Shown here one piece after another: positions 24,760 through 32,707 of a DNA stretch of 40,462 bases. Where the stretch lies: contig JARBUO010000052.1 of the NCBI GenBank assembly GCA_029239605.1, forward strand, positions 1-40,462, given 5' to 3'. Within the stretch, counting starts at the first letter, position 1. Every line of letters begins with the position of its first letter. The position numbers and the translations under genes are program-made. The notes beneath the pieces are model-generated. The model saw only the letters and a program-made list of their open reading frames with translations, was not told where the DNA came from and did no database searches. Source of the DNA: Bacillota bacterium. GTDB lineage: Bacteria > Bacillota > Clostridia > Peptostreptococcales > Anaerovoracaceae.

Positions 24760-27543
24760 ATGAAGAAGAGCAAAAACCAAAACAGGGAAAACATCAATCG
24801 CTTTTGGAACAATATCACTTCAGAAATGAAAAAGAAACTTAATATAAAAGAAAAAGACATATCAGAAAATAATAACGTTAGGGATATGGGGGATACCCAT
24901 ACCCCTTTTTCGCGTCTTGATTTGACCGGGCTAAACCGGCAGCAGGCAAAGGAGCTGATCGAAAAGGTCATCGATGAGCGGCTGGAGCAAATCTCACAGA
25001 TTGAGCTGAAAGAACTGAGAATAGATGATCAGGAACGTGATCGCCAGAAAGCAAAGGCTGCAGAGCGTATCTCTGAAAGACGCAGCCGCAGAAAACAAAA
25101 AGCCTCTGGACCGGCACAGACCAGTGTAACAGAAGACGGAGGCCATTCAGATTACCAGCAGATATCTGTCTTTGACATCATCCAGCCCGAATCTTTTCCC
25201 AGTGAAGTTGGTGATCCTCCCATAGAAGGGCAGCTGGCGATAACAGCGGTTATGCCAGATTCAAAGGAGGAGGACACGGAACCGGCTGCGGATCGGAGCA
25301 TAAGTTTGCATGATTCCCCGGAATCGGCTGCTGACAGGAACATAGAATTTGCTGAAGAACTTGAGGCTTCTGTTCAAACCGAATTCGGTGAGATCATGAG
25401 CCCAGAGACAGAAGCTGTTTCCAAATCGGAAAAGCGGACAGGAAAAAAATCAAAGAAATCCAAACAGAAAAAACAAAGAGAAGATCAAGTGCTTTTCGAT
25501 ACAATACAGGGGCTAAAGGGTGAATCGGAAGCCGAAAGCCTCAGCGTGGCAGCAGTAAATCTGGCTACTGCCGAAGTTATTCCGGCAGCAACTGCGCATG
25601 AAAACATGGCTGCCACAAACGCAACTCCAGTAGCGGCCATAGCCGAAGACACCGTTGCCGCCGTTACAACACCAGTAGTTGCTCCTGCTGAAAACACGGC
25701 TGCAGCTGAGGCAGTTCCAACAGAGAAAGTGGCCCAAAACATAGTTGCCGTCGAAGCTGATGCTATGACTCCTGTGGGAAATATGATTTCTCCAAAGACA
25801 AATGAGACTCCGAAGTCCACATCCATTAATACATCCCTTGATGAGGCCATTGACCTGTTCTTTGCGTTCTATGAGAAAAACAGATCCAGGGCGCTTTGGG
25901 CATGGCGCATTGTATCCATTAGGACAGGAGCCATTGTGACAGGCAATGTGATTCCCGCGGCGATTCGCTTTCACTCCCTGATAAGGAGCAAAACTCAGCC
26001 AATTCTTGCAGGAATCGATCAATCTCTAGGGCTCTCAGCCAAAACACAGCACGCTGCCGCATTCCTCTCCAAGAAGGAAATGCTGATATCGGATAAAATG
26101 TGCGGTTTTATCAATCTCATCGATAAGGGGTGTGATTGGATCGCGCACATCCTGGTTGTAACCGGAAATAAAATCTGCAAAATTTACAATCATTCAAAAG
26201 ATTATGTTGAGAATCATAAAAAACAGTTTCTCATTGGATTTGGCTGCAGTGCAGCAGCTGCTGCTGCCATCACCATTACCATCGGGAGTATGACCGCCTA
26301 TGAGTATGTTTATAGCGGAAAAGTCCTGGGCGTCGTTAAAAATCAGGAAGATGTTTATAAAACCATTGAAATCATCGGCGATAAGCTGAGTTACGAATAT
26401 GATGCTGAGATAACCATTGATAAAGATAAAGATATTCAATTCAATAAGGTTATTGCTTTTAAACAGGATCTGGATGACAAAGAAGATATCCTCAATCGAC
26501 TCACTTATATGAGAGATATGAAGGCAAACGGACACGGAATCTTTGTGGATGGAAACATGGTCGCGGTTTTGGACAGTGAAGAAACTGCAGAAGAGATTCT
26601 GAATGCCATTCAGTCCACATACCTGAAGCAAGCGGATAATATTCAATACAAAGATGTGGGCTTTGCAGAGAACGTCACAATAAAGGATGTGGAAACAAAG
26701 CTTGGAAATATTGATTCCCGCGAAAAAGCACTGGAATATATGATGACCGGAGCAGTGGAAAAGAATATCCATGTGGTGGCACAGGGAGAGACCTTTTCCG
26801 GCATTGCGAAGCAGTACGGAATTAAGCAGAATGAACTTCAGGTCTCAAACCCCGGAATTACACCGGACAAGCTCCAGATCGGACAGGAGATCAGCCTGAA
26901 CCAAATTGTGCCCCTTGTGACGGTGCAGACGGTAGAGGTTGCAGAGTATACAGAGACCATACCCTTTGAAATAACTTATGAGAATACAGCCAGCCTCTAT
27001 AAAAAGGAGCAGACGGTAAAATCCAAGGGTGCAAACGGAGAAAAGGACGTTGTTGCTGAAATCGTCAGAAATAACGGTGTCGAAGTGAGCAGAAAGGAAA
27101 TCAGTTCAACGATTCTTTCTGAACCGGTTGCTCAGGTTGTGCTCGTTGGAACAAAGGATCCGCCGCCGCTGATCGGGACAGGAAATTTGATCTATCCCAT
27201 CAGAGGAACCCTCACTTCAAGATATGGAACTCGATGGGGGCGGATGCATTCCGGAATTGACCTCGCTGCCCCAATTGGGACGAAGATCAAAGCATCTGAT
27301 GGCGGAAAGGTAGTTTTTGCAGGGTATAACGGTTCGCTAGGCTATATGGTCAAAATTGATCACGGCGGAGGAAAGGTTACCCTTTACGGACACTGCAGCA
27401 AGCTCTTCGTAAAGGCGGGAGACAGAGTGTATCAGGGCCAGCATATCGCCAATGTAGGTAATACCGGCAGAAGTACCGGCCCTCATGTTCACTTTGAAGT
27501 GCATATCAACGGAAAGACAAAAAATCCGTTGAATTATTTATAA
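24760..27543 (+). CDS. Membrane-anchored M23 peptidoglycan endopeptidase with LysM and G5 domains
   Basis: A 927-residue cell-wall hydrolase. Residues 1-350 are hydrophilic and low-complexity: Lys/Glu-rich, then an Ala/Thr/Val/Glu repeat-like stretch. A transmembrane helix lies near residue 490 (FLIGFGCSAAAAAAITITIG). Outside follow a repeated alpha/beta region, a LysM domain (HVVAQGETFSGIAKQYGI), a G5-like domain (about 720-795) and a C-terminal M23 peptidase. The zinc ligands lie in HSGIDLA and HVHFEV. Such enzymes cut peptide cross-links of peptidoglycan, and LysM and G5 bind the wall. The long cytoplasmic part is unusual. The ATG at 24760 has GGGAGG upstream; an in-frame ATG at 24742 would lie ahead of it. 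It ends at a terminator within the convergent protease gene. Confidence 0.88.
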   Translation: MKKSKNQNRENINRFWNNITSEMKKKLNIKEKDISENNNVRDMGDTHTPFSRLDLTGLNRQQAKELIEKVIDERLEQISQIELKELRIDDQERDRQKAKAAERISERRSRRKQKASGPAQTSVTEDGGHSDYQQISVFDIIQPESFPSEVGDPPIEGQLAITAVMPDSKEEDTEPAADRSISLHDSPESAADRNIEFAEELEASVQTEFGEIMSPETEAVSKSEKRTGKKSKKSKQKKQREDQVLFDTIQGLKGESEAESLSVAAVNLATAEVIPAATAHENMAATNATPVAAIAEDTVAAVTTPVVAPAENTAAAEAVPTEKVAQNIVAVEADAMTPVGNMISPKTNETPKSTSINTSLDEAIDLFFAFYEKNRSRALWAWRIVSIRTGAIVTGNVIPAAIRFHSLIRSKTQPILAGIDQSLGLSAKTQHAAAFLSKKEMLISDKMCGFINLIDKGCDWIAHILVVTGNKICKIYNHSKDYVENHKKQFLIGFGCSAAAAAAITITIGSMTAYEYVYSGKVLGVVKNQEDVYKTIEIIGDKLSYEYDAEITIDKDKDIQFNKVIAFKQDLDDKEDILNRLTYMRDMKANGHGIFVDGNMVAVLDSEETAEEILNAIQSTYLKQADNIQYKDVGFAENVTIKDVETKLGNIDSREKALEYMMTGAVEKNIHVVAQGETFSGIAKQYGIKQNELQVSNPGITPDKLQIGQEISLNQIVPLVTVQTVEVAEYTETIPFEITYENTASLYKKEQTVKSKGANGEKDVVAEIVRNNGVEVSRKEISSTILSEPVAQVVLVGTKDPPPLIGTGNLIYPIRGTLTSRYGTRWGRMHSGIDLAAPIGTKIKASDGGKVVFAGYNGSLGYMVKIDHGGGKVTLYGHCSKLFVKAGDRVYQGQHIANVGNTGRSTGPHVHFEVHINGKTKNPLNYL

Positions 27544-27581
27544 GCTTAGCGTAGGACAGCTATTATCGTGCAGTCCCTTGC

Positions 27582-28730
27582 TTAAAGATTCAAGAACATT
27601 CTATAATTCAGGAGACCGCGGCCTTGTGCAAAGCGGTCTTCTCTTTTTAACGGCATTGCATCCTGAACGAGTATTTGTTTCACCTGAGCCGGTGTCAAAT
27701 CAGGGCGCATGGCGTAGAGGCAAGCCGCAACACCGCTCACAATCGGTGCTGCCATGGATGTGCCGGATTGAACAGCATATCCCTTCAGGTTTTTTCCGTC
27801 AAGAGAACAGATATCCACACCGGGAGCAACGATGTCTGGCTTAGTATCACCTGCCAGAGTCGGTCCCCGGCTTGAGAAATTAGCCACTTTAATATAACCG
27901 TCATCACTGCGGGTAAGATCTACTGCTCCTACCGTTATGACCAGGGGACTGGTTCCGGGTGAATTGATGGTGCATTTTCCCGGACCGTTATTTCCTGCAG
28001 CTGTAACGACGGTATAACCGTACCGAACGGCAGCATTTGCACCTTTGATAAGGGGATCGTCATCGTAAGGAGATTCAACTTTGATCCCCAGGGATAAATT
28101 AATTACCCTGATATTATAGTAATGACCGTTGTTCACGATCCATTGCAGTGCGGCAAGAATATCAGATTCTGTGCCGTTGCCGGAGTCATCCAGCGCTTTG
28201 AGCGCGACAATATTAGCGCAGGGGGCTGTTCCGGTGAATTTTCCCGTTGTATAGCCGTTGCCTGCAATGATACCGGCGACATGGGTCCCGTGACCGTCGT
28301 CGTCATAAGGAAGCTCTCTATTTGAGAGAAGGTCCTTGAAGGCTATGATTCTGTTGCGAGGCTTAATCAGATCATAGTGGGGAGAGACACCGGTGTCAAT
28401 CACCGCGACGCCTACTCCTTTTCCTCTTTCCGTGCTTCCGTAGATCCGCTCAATATCTTCCTCAAAATTACCGCAGGTTGCTTTCACTGATTTTGCTCTG
28501 GGGTTGATAGGAGTCTTGGATACGATGGCGTCTTCACTGATGGAACCGATCATATTATGTGCTGCCAGTTTTGTTATTTTTTCTTTTGGAATTTCAACGG
28601 AAACTGCATTGATGAAGGGGAGTTCGTATTTGATTTGCCCGTAATTTTCAATAATACAGTCCCTTATCTCATTGATTGTTGATTTTGAATATATAATCAC
28701 CGGGGTTCGTTCCCCATTGCTCAAATACAT
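27582..28730 (-). CDS. S8 (subtilisin-like) serine protease, probably intracellular
   Basis: A 382-residue subtilase with the full triad: Asp in VAVIDTGVSPH, His in GHGTHVAGIIAG and Ser in SGTSMAAPIVSG. The oxyanion Asn is in TAAGNNGPG. The N-terminal about 90 residues (IIYSKSTINEIRDCI ... NAVSVEIPKEKI) resemble an I9-type propeptide or chaperone segment. No signal peptide is seen, so it is likely cytoplasmic or released later, for instance in sporulation. The start at 28730 has GGGAAGTG upstream, a moderate ribosome site. It is divergent from the LysR gene, and an 8-bp perfect inverted repeat (CCATGCCC/GGGCATGG, 28744-28779) lies between them. Its 3' end overlaps the terminator of the convergent M23 gene. 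Confidence 0.93.
   Translation of the reverse strand: MYLSNGERTPVIIYSKSTINEIRDCIIENYGQIKYELPFINAVSVEIPKEKITKLAAHNMIGSISEDAIVSKTPINPRAKSVKATCGNFEEDIERIYGSTERGKGVGVAVIDTGVSPHYDLIKPRNRIIAFKDLLSNRELPYDDDGHGTHVAGIIAGNGYTTGKFTGTAPCANIVALKALDDSGNGTESDILAALQWIVNNGHYYNIRVINLSLGIKVESPYDDDPLIKGANAAVRYGYTVVTAAGNNGPGKCTINSPGTSPLVITVGAVDLTRSDDGYIKVANFSSRGPTLAGDTKPDIVAPGVDICSLDGKNLKGYAVQSGTSMAAPIVSGVAACLYAMRPDLTPAQVKQILVQDAMPLKREDRFAQGRGLLNYRMFLNL
27612..27648 (+). terminator. Terminator of the M23 gene, inside the protease coding end
   Basis: GACCGC (27614-27619) and GCGGTC (27633-27638) with flanking pairs, then TTCTCTTTTT. It lies within the last 25 codons of the convergent S8 protease gene, so one DNA segment serves as terminator on one strand and as coding sequence on the other. 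Confidence 0.75.
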
Positions 28731-28791
28731 AGTTTATCACTTCCCATGCCCCATAATATGAGTGAGGGCTTGGGCATGGTGATGCCGAGGG

Positions 28792-28902
28792 TTGCGGTAT
28801 CTTTTCATTCAGGAGTATAATTAGGGGAGCTGAATCATCCTGGAGCGAAAACGGGGTGATTTCAGCCGGATCCTATCCGGCAGACTCATCAAAACCCATG
28901 AG
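28792..28902 (+). promoter_or_regulatory. Promoter and three-hairpin leader of the LysR gene
   Basis: TTGCGG (28792-28797), an 18-bp spacer and TATAAT (28816-28821) form the promoter. The transcript would begin near 28828 and run through three successive hairpins. H1 is GCTGAATCATCC with GGGGTGATTTCAGC (28829-28866). H2 is CCGGAT-CCT-ATCCGG (28866-28880). H3 is CTCAT/ATGAG (28885-28902). The AAAGGAGGGG ribosome site follows at 28921. The fold does not match a riboswitch class I can name. Confidence 0.5.
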
Positions 28903-28911
28903 CCAGGCCGT

Positions 28912-29868
28912 ATGATAAACAAAGGAGGGGTTCTTATTACTTTACAGCAATTAAAATATGTGATCGAAATTGTAAACTGCGGCTCTATCAATGAAGCGGC
29001 AAAAAGGCTTTTTGTTACCCAACCGAGTCTCTCCAGTGCGGTTAAAGAACTGGAAGCAGAGCTTGGGATAGAGTTGTTTCTGCGATCTTCAAAAGGAATT
29101 TCTCTAACAACTGAGGGCGTTGAATTTCTTGGATATGCCAGACAGGTGGTGGAGCAGGCCAGTCTTCTGGAACAGCGCTATATGAACCGCAAACCCACTC
29201 GAAAGCTTTGCAGCATATCGACGCAGCATTATGCTTTTGCAGTCAATGCCTTTGTAAATATGATCCGGAAAAGCGGTGCGGAGGAGTATGAATTTACGCT
29301 GCGGGAGACGAGAACCTACGAAATTATCGAGGATGTCCGTACCATGCGAAGCGAGCTTGGGATTCTATATAAAAACCATTTTAACGGAAAGGTGATCGAT
29401 AAGCTTCTGCGGGAGAACCATCTGGACTTTCATCCTTTGTTCACCGCAAAGCCTCATATTTTTATCAGTGCTCAAAATCCTCTTGCATCAAGAGAATATG
29501 TTACGCTGGAGGATCTTGAAGAGTTTCCATATCTTTCTTTTGAGCAGGGAGAATATAATTCGTTCTATTTTTCCGAAGAGATATTGAGCACAGTCTTTCA
29601 TAAAAAAAGTATCCATGTCAGCGACAGGGCAACTCTGTTTAATCTCTTGATCGGACTTGACGGGTACACCATTTCCACTGGCGTTGTCAGTGCTGATCTG
29701 AATGGAGAAAATATCATTCCGGTTCGCCTTCTTGCAGAGGATGCGATTCAGGTCGGCTGGATTGCCAATCATCAGCTTCAGCTCAGCAAGCAGGCCGCAG
29801 CTTATCTCACCGAACTTCGGTCCGTCATTGCAGCATATGGACACGAGCTTGAAGAGGACGAAGGATAA
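28912..29868 (+). CDS. LysR-family transcriptional regulator
   Basis: A LysR regulator of about 310-318 residues. The N-terminal winged helix-turn-helix reads LQQLKYVIEIVNCGSINEAA, then LFVTQPSLSSAVKELE, followed by an effector-binding domain. The start is uncertain. ATG 28912 has no good ribosome site, while a perfect AAAGGAGGGG (28921-28930) sits 6-7 nt before ATT 28936, which would give the family-typical start (M)TLQQLKYV. A rare ATT start is therefore possible. The gene precedes a MetE-like methyltransferase with two LysR-type boxes between them, so it probably controls that gene, in the manner of MetR/MtaR regulators of sulfur amino-acid genes (inference). Confidence 0.9.
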   Translation: MINKGGVLITLQQLKYVIEIVNCGSINEAAKRLFVTQPSLSSAVKELEAELGIELFLRSSKGISLTTEGVEFLGYARQVVEQASLLEQRYMNRKPTRKLCSISTQHYAFAVNAFVNMIRKSGAEEYEFTLRETRTYEIIEDVRTMRSELGILYKNHFNGKVIDKLLRENHLDFHPLFTAKPHIFISAQNPLASREYVTLEDLEEFPYLSFEQGEYNSFYFSEEILSTVFHKKSIHVSDRATLFNLLIGLDGYTISTGVVSADLNGENIIPVRLLAEDAIQVGWIANHQLQLSKQAAAYLTELRSVIAAYGHELEEDEG

Positions 29869-29945
29869 CGCGGCACGAGCTGGAAGAAGAATCTTACAAA
29901 GGATAACACAGCACGAGCTGAAAGAAGAATTGTACAAAGGATAAC
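29838..29945 (+). repeat. Tandem copies of the LysR 3' end
   Basis: A unit of about 38-39 bp, containing CACGAGCTGGAAGAAGAA and GGATAACAC-like segments, occurs roughly three times. The first copy encodes the last residues of the LysR protein (HELEEDEG and stop); the next two lie beyond the stop. It looks like slippage-type duplication of the gene end. Confidence 0.7.
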
Positions 29946-29951
29946 ACAGAG

Positions 29952-30001
29952 TTATAGAAATAACCTATAACTCGCCATAAAAAATAGAAGTTACCCTATA
30001 A
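29952..30001 (+). promoter_or_regulatory. Two LysR-type operator boxes upstream of the MetE-like gene
   Basis: Box 1 is TTATAGAAATAACCTATAA (29952-29970), inside a perfect GAGTTATA/TATAACTC palindrome (29949-29973). Box 2 is AATAGAAGTTACCCTATAA (29983-30001). Both have the form ATAG-N7/8-CTAT, similar to methionine-regulator boxes of streptococci. Box 2 lies just upstream of a probable -10, TATAGT (30016-30021), as expected for an activator. Confidence 0.6.
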
Positions 30002-30033
30002 TTAAAATTCCATGGTATAGTAGCATCAGTTGG

Positions 30034-30105
30034 CAGATGCCCTGTCCCTCGTTAAGGGGTAGCACAAAAAGCGAGCCGGAACAGGAGGGAAGGGTCAGGC
30101 ATCTG
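30034..30105 (+). ncRNA. Structured leader RNA of the MetE-like gene
   Basis: CAGATGCC (30034-30041) pairs perfectly with GGCATCTG (30098-30105). Inside, CTGTCC can pair with GGAACAG, and CTCG with CGAG, closing a loop with AGGGGTAGCACAAAAAG. It resembles a small riboswitch or attenuator. It lacks the SAM-I core (GGCAACC) and the T-box sequence, so no known class is assigned. No T-run follows, so any control would act on translation or by processing. Confidence 0.5.
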
Positions 30106-30141
30106 AAAATGAGATGATAAGCAATACATGGAGGTATTAAT

Positions 30142-31287
30142 ATGGGTAAATTATTTCAAAATACAACAAGGCGTGAGGTTCCCCCTTTCCGGTTTGATGT
30201 GGTGGGAAGCTATCTTCGGCCGCAGCCCCTGAAAGAAGCCCGGGAGGCATTTGGCAAAGGCGATATAACACGGGAAGCGCTGACAAAGATTGAGGATTCT
30301 GAAATTATAAAGTTGGTGGCAAAGCAGAAGGAAATCGGGCTTAAGGCGGTAACAGATGGAGAATTCAGGCGCAGCTACTGGCATTTGGATTTTTTCTGGG
30401 GCTTTGAAGGTGTTGACCATGTGATGATGGACCAGGGTTACCTCTTTCACGGAGAAGAAACAAGAGCAGACTCTGCCCGCTTGTCTGGGAAAATAAGGTT
30501 TAAAGACCACCCATTTCTATCCCACTATCGGTTTTTAAAAGAAGCGGCAGGGAATGATGTCCTGGCAAGGCAGACGCTCCCTGCTCCGGCGCAGTTTTAC
30601 GCAGAGCTGGTTCGAGGTGTAAACGAACTGGAGATCGGGAAATATTACAGTGATCGGGAAGAGCTCTATCGTGATATCTCCAAAGCGTATCGTGAGGCAA
30701 TCCTGGCTTTCTACGAACTGGGCTGCAGGAATATCCAGCTGGATGACTGCACCTGGGGCATGCTATGCGATAAAAACTTCTGGACCGCCATGGCAGGGGC
30801 TGGTTACGAAATCAGTGAGCTTCAGGAGCTTTATTTGCGGCTGAACAACGATGCCATCGCGAACCTTCCTGAGGATTTGACCGTGACCACCCATGTTTGC
30901 AGAGGGAATTATCATTCCACCTGGGCTACCTCCGGAGGGTATGATCCCGTTGCAGAAACCTTGTTTGGCAGGGAGAATGTTTCTGCGTACTATTTGGAGT
31001 ATGATACGGAACGGGCAGGAGATTTCGCTCCGCTACAGGCGGTTTCCGGCGATAAGATTGTAGTTCTGGGGCTGGTTACAAGCAAGTCGGGCAAGCTGGA
31101 GGACAAGGGAGAAATCATAGGGAAAATCCAGGAAGCGGCGAAATACATTCCGGCAGAACGGTTGTGCCTAAGCCCCCAGTGCGGCTTCGCATCCACGGAA
31201 GAAGGCAATATCCTCACCGAGTCAGAGCAGTGGAGAAAGCTGGAATTTATCAGGGAAATTGCAGAGGAAGTGTGGGGCACATGCTAA
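30142..31287 (+). CDS. Compact MetE-like (YxjG/YxjH type) methyltransferase
   Basis: A 381-residue protein equivalent to the C-terminal catalytic half of cobalamin-independent methionine synthase, as in YxjG/YxjH of Bacillus subtilis. Zinc ligands are recognisable in THVCRGNYH and SPQCGFAS. FDVVGSYLRP at the start and VTDGEFRRSYWHLDF (substrate binding) are typical. It probably transfers a methyl group to homocysteine or a related thiol. The donor is uncertain, because short MetE proteins lack the N-terminal half that binds methyl-THF-polyglutamate. GGAGG precedes the ATG. It lies between its probable LysR regulator and a folate enzyme, consistent with one-carbon and methionine metabolism. 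Confidence 0.88.
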   Translation: MGKLFQNTTRREVPPFRFDVVGSYLRPQPLKEAREAFGKGDITREALTKIEDSEIIKLVAKQKEIGLKAVTDGEFRRSYWHLDFFWGFEGVDHVMMDQGYLFHGEETRADSARLSGKIRFKDHPFLSHYRFLKEAAGNDVLARQTLPAPAQFYAELVRGVNELEIGKYYSDREELYRDISKAYREAILAFYELGCRNIQLDDCTWGMLCDKNFWTAMAGAGYEISELQELYLRLNNDAIANLPEDLTVTTHVCRGNYHSTWATSGGYDPVAETLFGRENVSAYYLEYDTERAGDFAPLQAVSGDKIVVLGLVTSKSGKLEDKGEIIGKIQEAAKYIPAERLCLSPQCGFASTEEGNILTESEQWRKLEFIREIAEEVWGTC

Positions 31288-31334
31288 AAAGCTGTAGCCC
31301 GCTAAAAACACTGCATTGATCAGCGCTTTCGTGA

Positions 31335-31340
31335 TATACT
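31335..31340 (+). promoter_or_regulatory. Extended -10 promoter before the cyclo-ligase gene
   Basis: TGATATACT gives a TGnTATACT extended -10 element (hexamer 31335-31340) about 80 bp upstream of the start codon. No strong -35 is seen. Confidence 0.45.
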
Positions 31341-31420
31341 CATAGAAAGAGCCAAGGTAACGAAGAGGCAGGAGGCACTCTGCATTTGTAAATAAACAGG
31401 CGACAGGAGGGGTCTTTCAA

Positions 31421-31993
31421 ATGGAAAAAAACCGTGAGCAAAAAAATATGCAGCGGCAGGAAGCAATTACAGCGCGTAAGGCATTGGATCTTGAGATCCG
31501 CAAGAAGTACAGCAAAACCATTACCGAAAAACTCATTGCCGAGTCTGTCTTCGAAAAGGCAGGTACGATCCTTTCTTATCAGGCCTTCGGGGAAGAAGCG
31601 AATCCAAATGAAATCAACGCATATGCTGTCAGTGCAGGAAAGCGGGTGGCCTATCCTTTATGCTATGCAAAAGGAATTATGGTGGCTGCAATTCCGGAAG
31701 GAGAGGACGCATGGGAAGAAGGACGATATGGGATTAAGACGCCAGTGGAATCGAAATCTCTGATTTTAGACCCTTTGGAAATCGATTTGGTGGTTGTTCC
31801 CTGTGTTGCTTTTGAAGGAAAAACAAAAATGCGCATCGGCTGGGGAGCGGGATATTATGATCGCTATCTTCCACAGTGTAAAAATGCCGCAACCATTGCA
31901 ATCGCTTTTGAGGCACAGCATATTGAAAACCTTTTCTTTGATCCGTGGGACGTACCTCTTGATCATGTGATCACGGAAGCAAGGCGTTACTGA
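31421..31993 (+). CDS. 5-formyltetrahydrofolate cyclo-ligase
   Basis: A 190-residue ATP-dependent enzyme (MTHFS/YgfA family) that converts 5-formyl-THF to 5,10-methenyl-THF. The nucleotide-binding signature RIGWGAGYYDRYL is near residue 139. The folate-side region SYQAFGEEANPNEI lies near residue 50, and VPLDHVITE at the end is typical. AGGAGGGG lies before the ATG. It sits next to the MetE-like gene, fitting a small folate/one-carbon group, but has its own promoter. Confidence 0.94.
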   Translation: MEKNREQKNMQRQEAITARKALDLEIRKKYSKTITEKLIAESVFEKAGTILSYQAFGEEANPNEINAYAVSAGKRVAYPLCYAKGIMVAAIPEGEDAWEEGRYGIKTPVESKSLILDPLEIDLVVVPCVAFEGKTKMRIGWGAGYYDRYLPQCKNAATIAIAFEAQHIENLFFDPWDVPLDHVITEARRY

Positions 31994-32107
31994 ACGGTGC
32001 GGAGCGACTGCCTGAGATTGCAGCTCAATGACTCAATGATCCCAATGTTAACAACCCATCAGAGGCGGAGAGAAACCGCCCAAAAATCATCTAAAATATT
32101 TTATGGA

Positions 32108-32136
32108 TTGACATTGCTTCTCACTGGTGATACGAT
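32108..32136 (+). promoter_or_regulatory. Promoter of the cobalamin-riboswitch operon
   Basis: TTGACA (32108-32113), a 17-bp spacer and TACGAT (32131-32136), about 70 bp upstream of the riboswitch aptamer. Confidence 0.7.
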
Positions 32137-32204
32137 CATGTCGAACCATATTTTTAAAGGCTTGTTTTCTTTCGCGATGGTTCAAACAACAACAATTGAA
32201 TAAG

Positions 32205-32372
32205 AGGCTTGATGTTCTGCTGATGATGATCAGCAGCTAAGAGGGAAGCAGGTGAAAGTCCTGCGCGGTCCCGCCGCTGTAAGCGTGTAGTCTGTTCATA
32301 GCCACTGGGCTTTTCGCCCGGGAAGGAGAGCAGATGCCAATGCGTGTAGCCAGAAGACCTGCATGAAGCTGA
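32205..32372 (+). ncRNA. Cobalamin riboswitch
   Basis: All hallmark segments are present in order: AAGAGGGAAGCAGGTGAAA, TCCTGCGCGGTCCCGCCGCT, GTAAGCG, GCCACTGGGC...CCCGGGAAGG and the B12 box GCCAGAAGACCTGC. P1 can form between GGCTTGATG at about 32211 and CATGAAGC near 32364. It senses adenosylcobalamin or a related corrinoid and represses the downstream operon through the terminator at 32446-32474. The regulated gene is a PLP decarboxylase, not a usual riboswitch target. Confidence 0.95.
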
Positions 32373-32445
32373 CAAGGGGCAAACCACGGGTAATTGGTTA
32401 TGGTGTCTGGATACTGATTTTAAATTGCATATCACAGGAAATACG

Positions 32446-32474
32446 GCTGTGGCTTTTTTGCCACAGCTTTTTTT
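32446..32474 (+). terminator. Riboswitch-controlled terminator
   Basis: GCTGTGGC (32446-32453), a T6 loop, GCCACAGC (32460-32467) and TTTTTTT. A perfect 8-bp stem directly after the cobalamin aptamer, the expected expression platform. The 230 bp from here to the next gene hold a further hairpin (CAATAGAAA/TTCTATTG) but no gene. Confidence 0.9.
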
Positions 32475-32707
32475 ATTCAATAGAAATATTATTTTCTATT
32501 GGATTGAGAAAAGGAATAAAGAGGCTCCTTCTTGTCAAAAGGGTGCTCAGGCTGTTTGCTGCAGCTCGGATTCCGCGTGATTGCTATTTCTTTGGGTTCC
32601 CCTTTCAGTACTGTTTGCGTACTTTCATATTGCAAACAGCTCAAGGGCCTCGCGCCCTGACGATACAGACAGAAAATGAGGCAGAAAGTATCAGGAGGAA
32701 CCGTTTT

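Noticed and set aside
28866-28902. T-box leader before the LysR gene
   Set aside because: No TGGNACCGCG-type T-box sequence and no aminoacyl-tRNA or transport gene downstream.
30034-30105. SAM-I riboswitch before the MetE-like gene
   Set aside because: Bacillus yxjG has one, but the GGCAACC core and kink-turn sequences are absent here.
32363-32707. N-terminal extension of the decarboxylase frame back into the riboswitch
   Set aside because: The frame crosses the B12 box and terminator, lacks a ribosome site, and a strong AGGAGG precedes the ATG at 32708.
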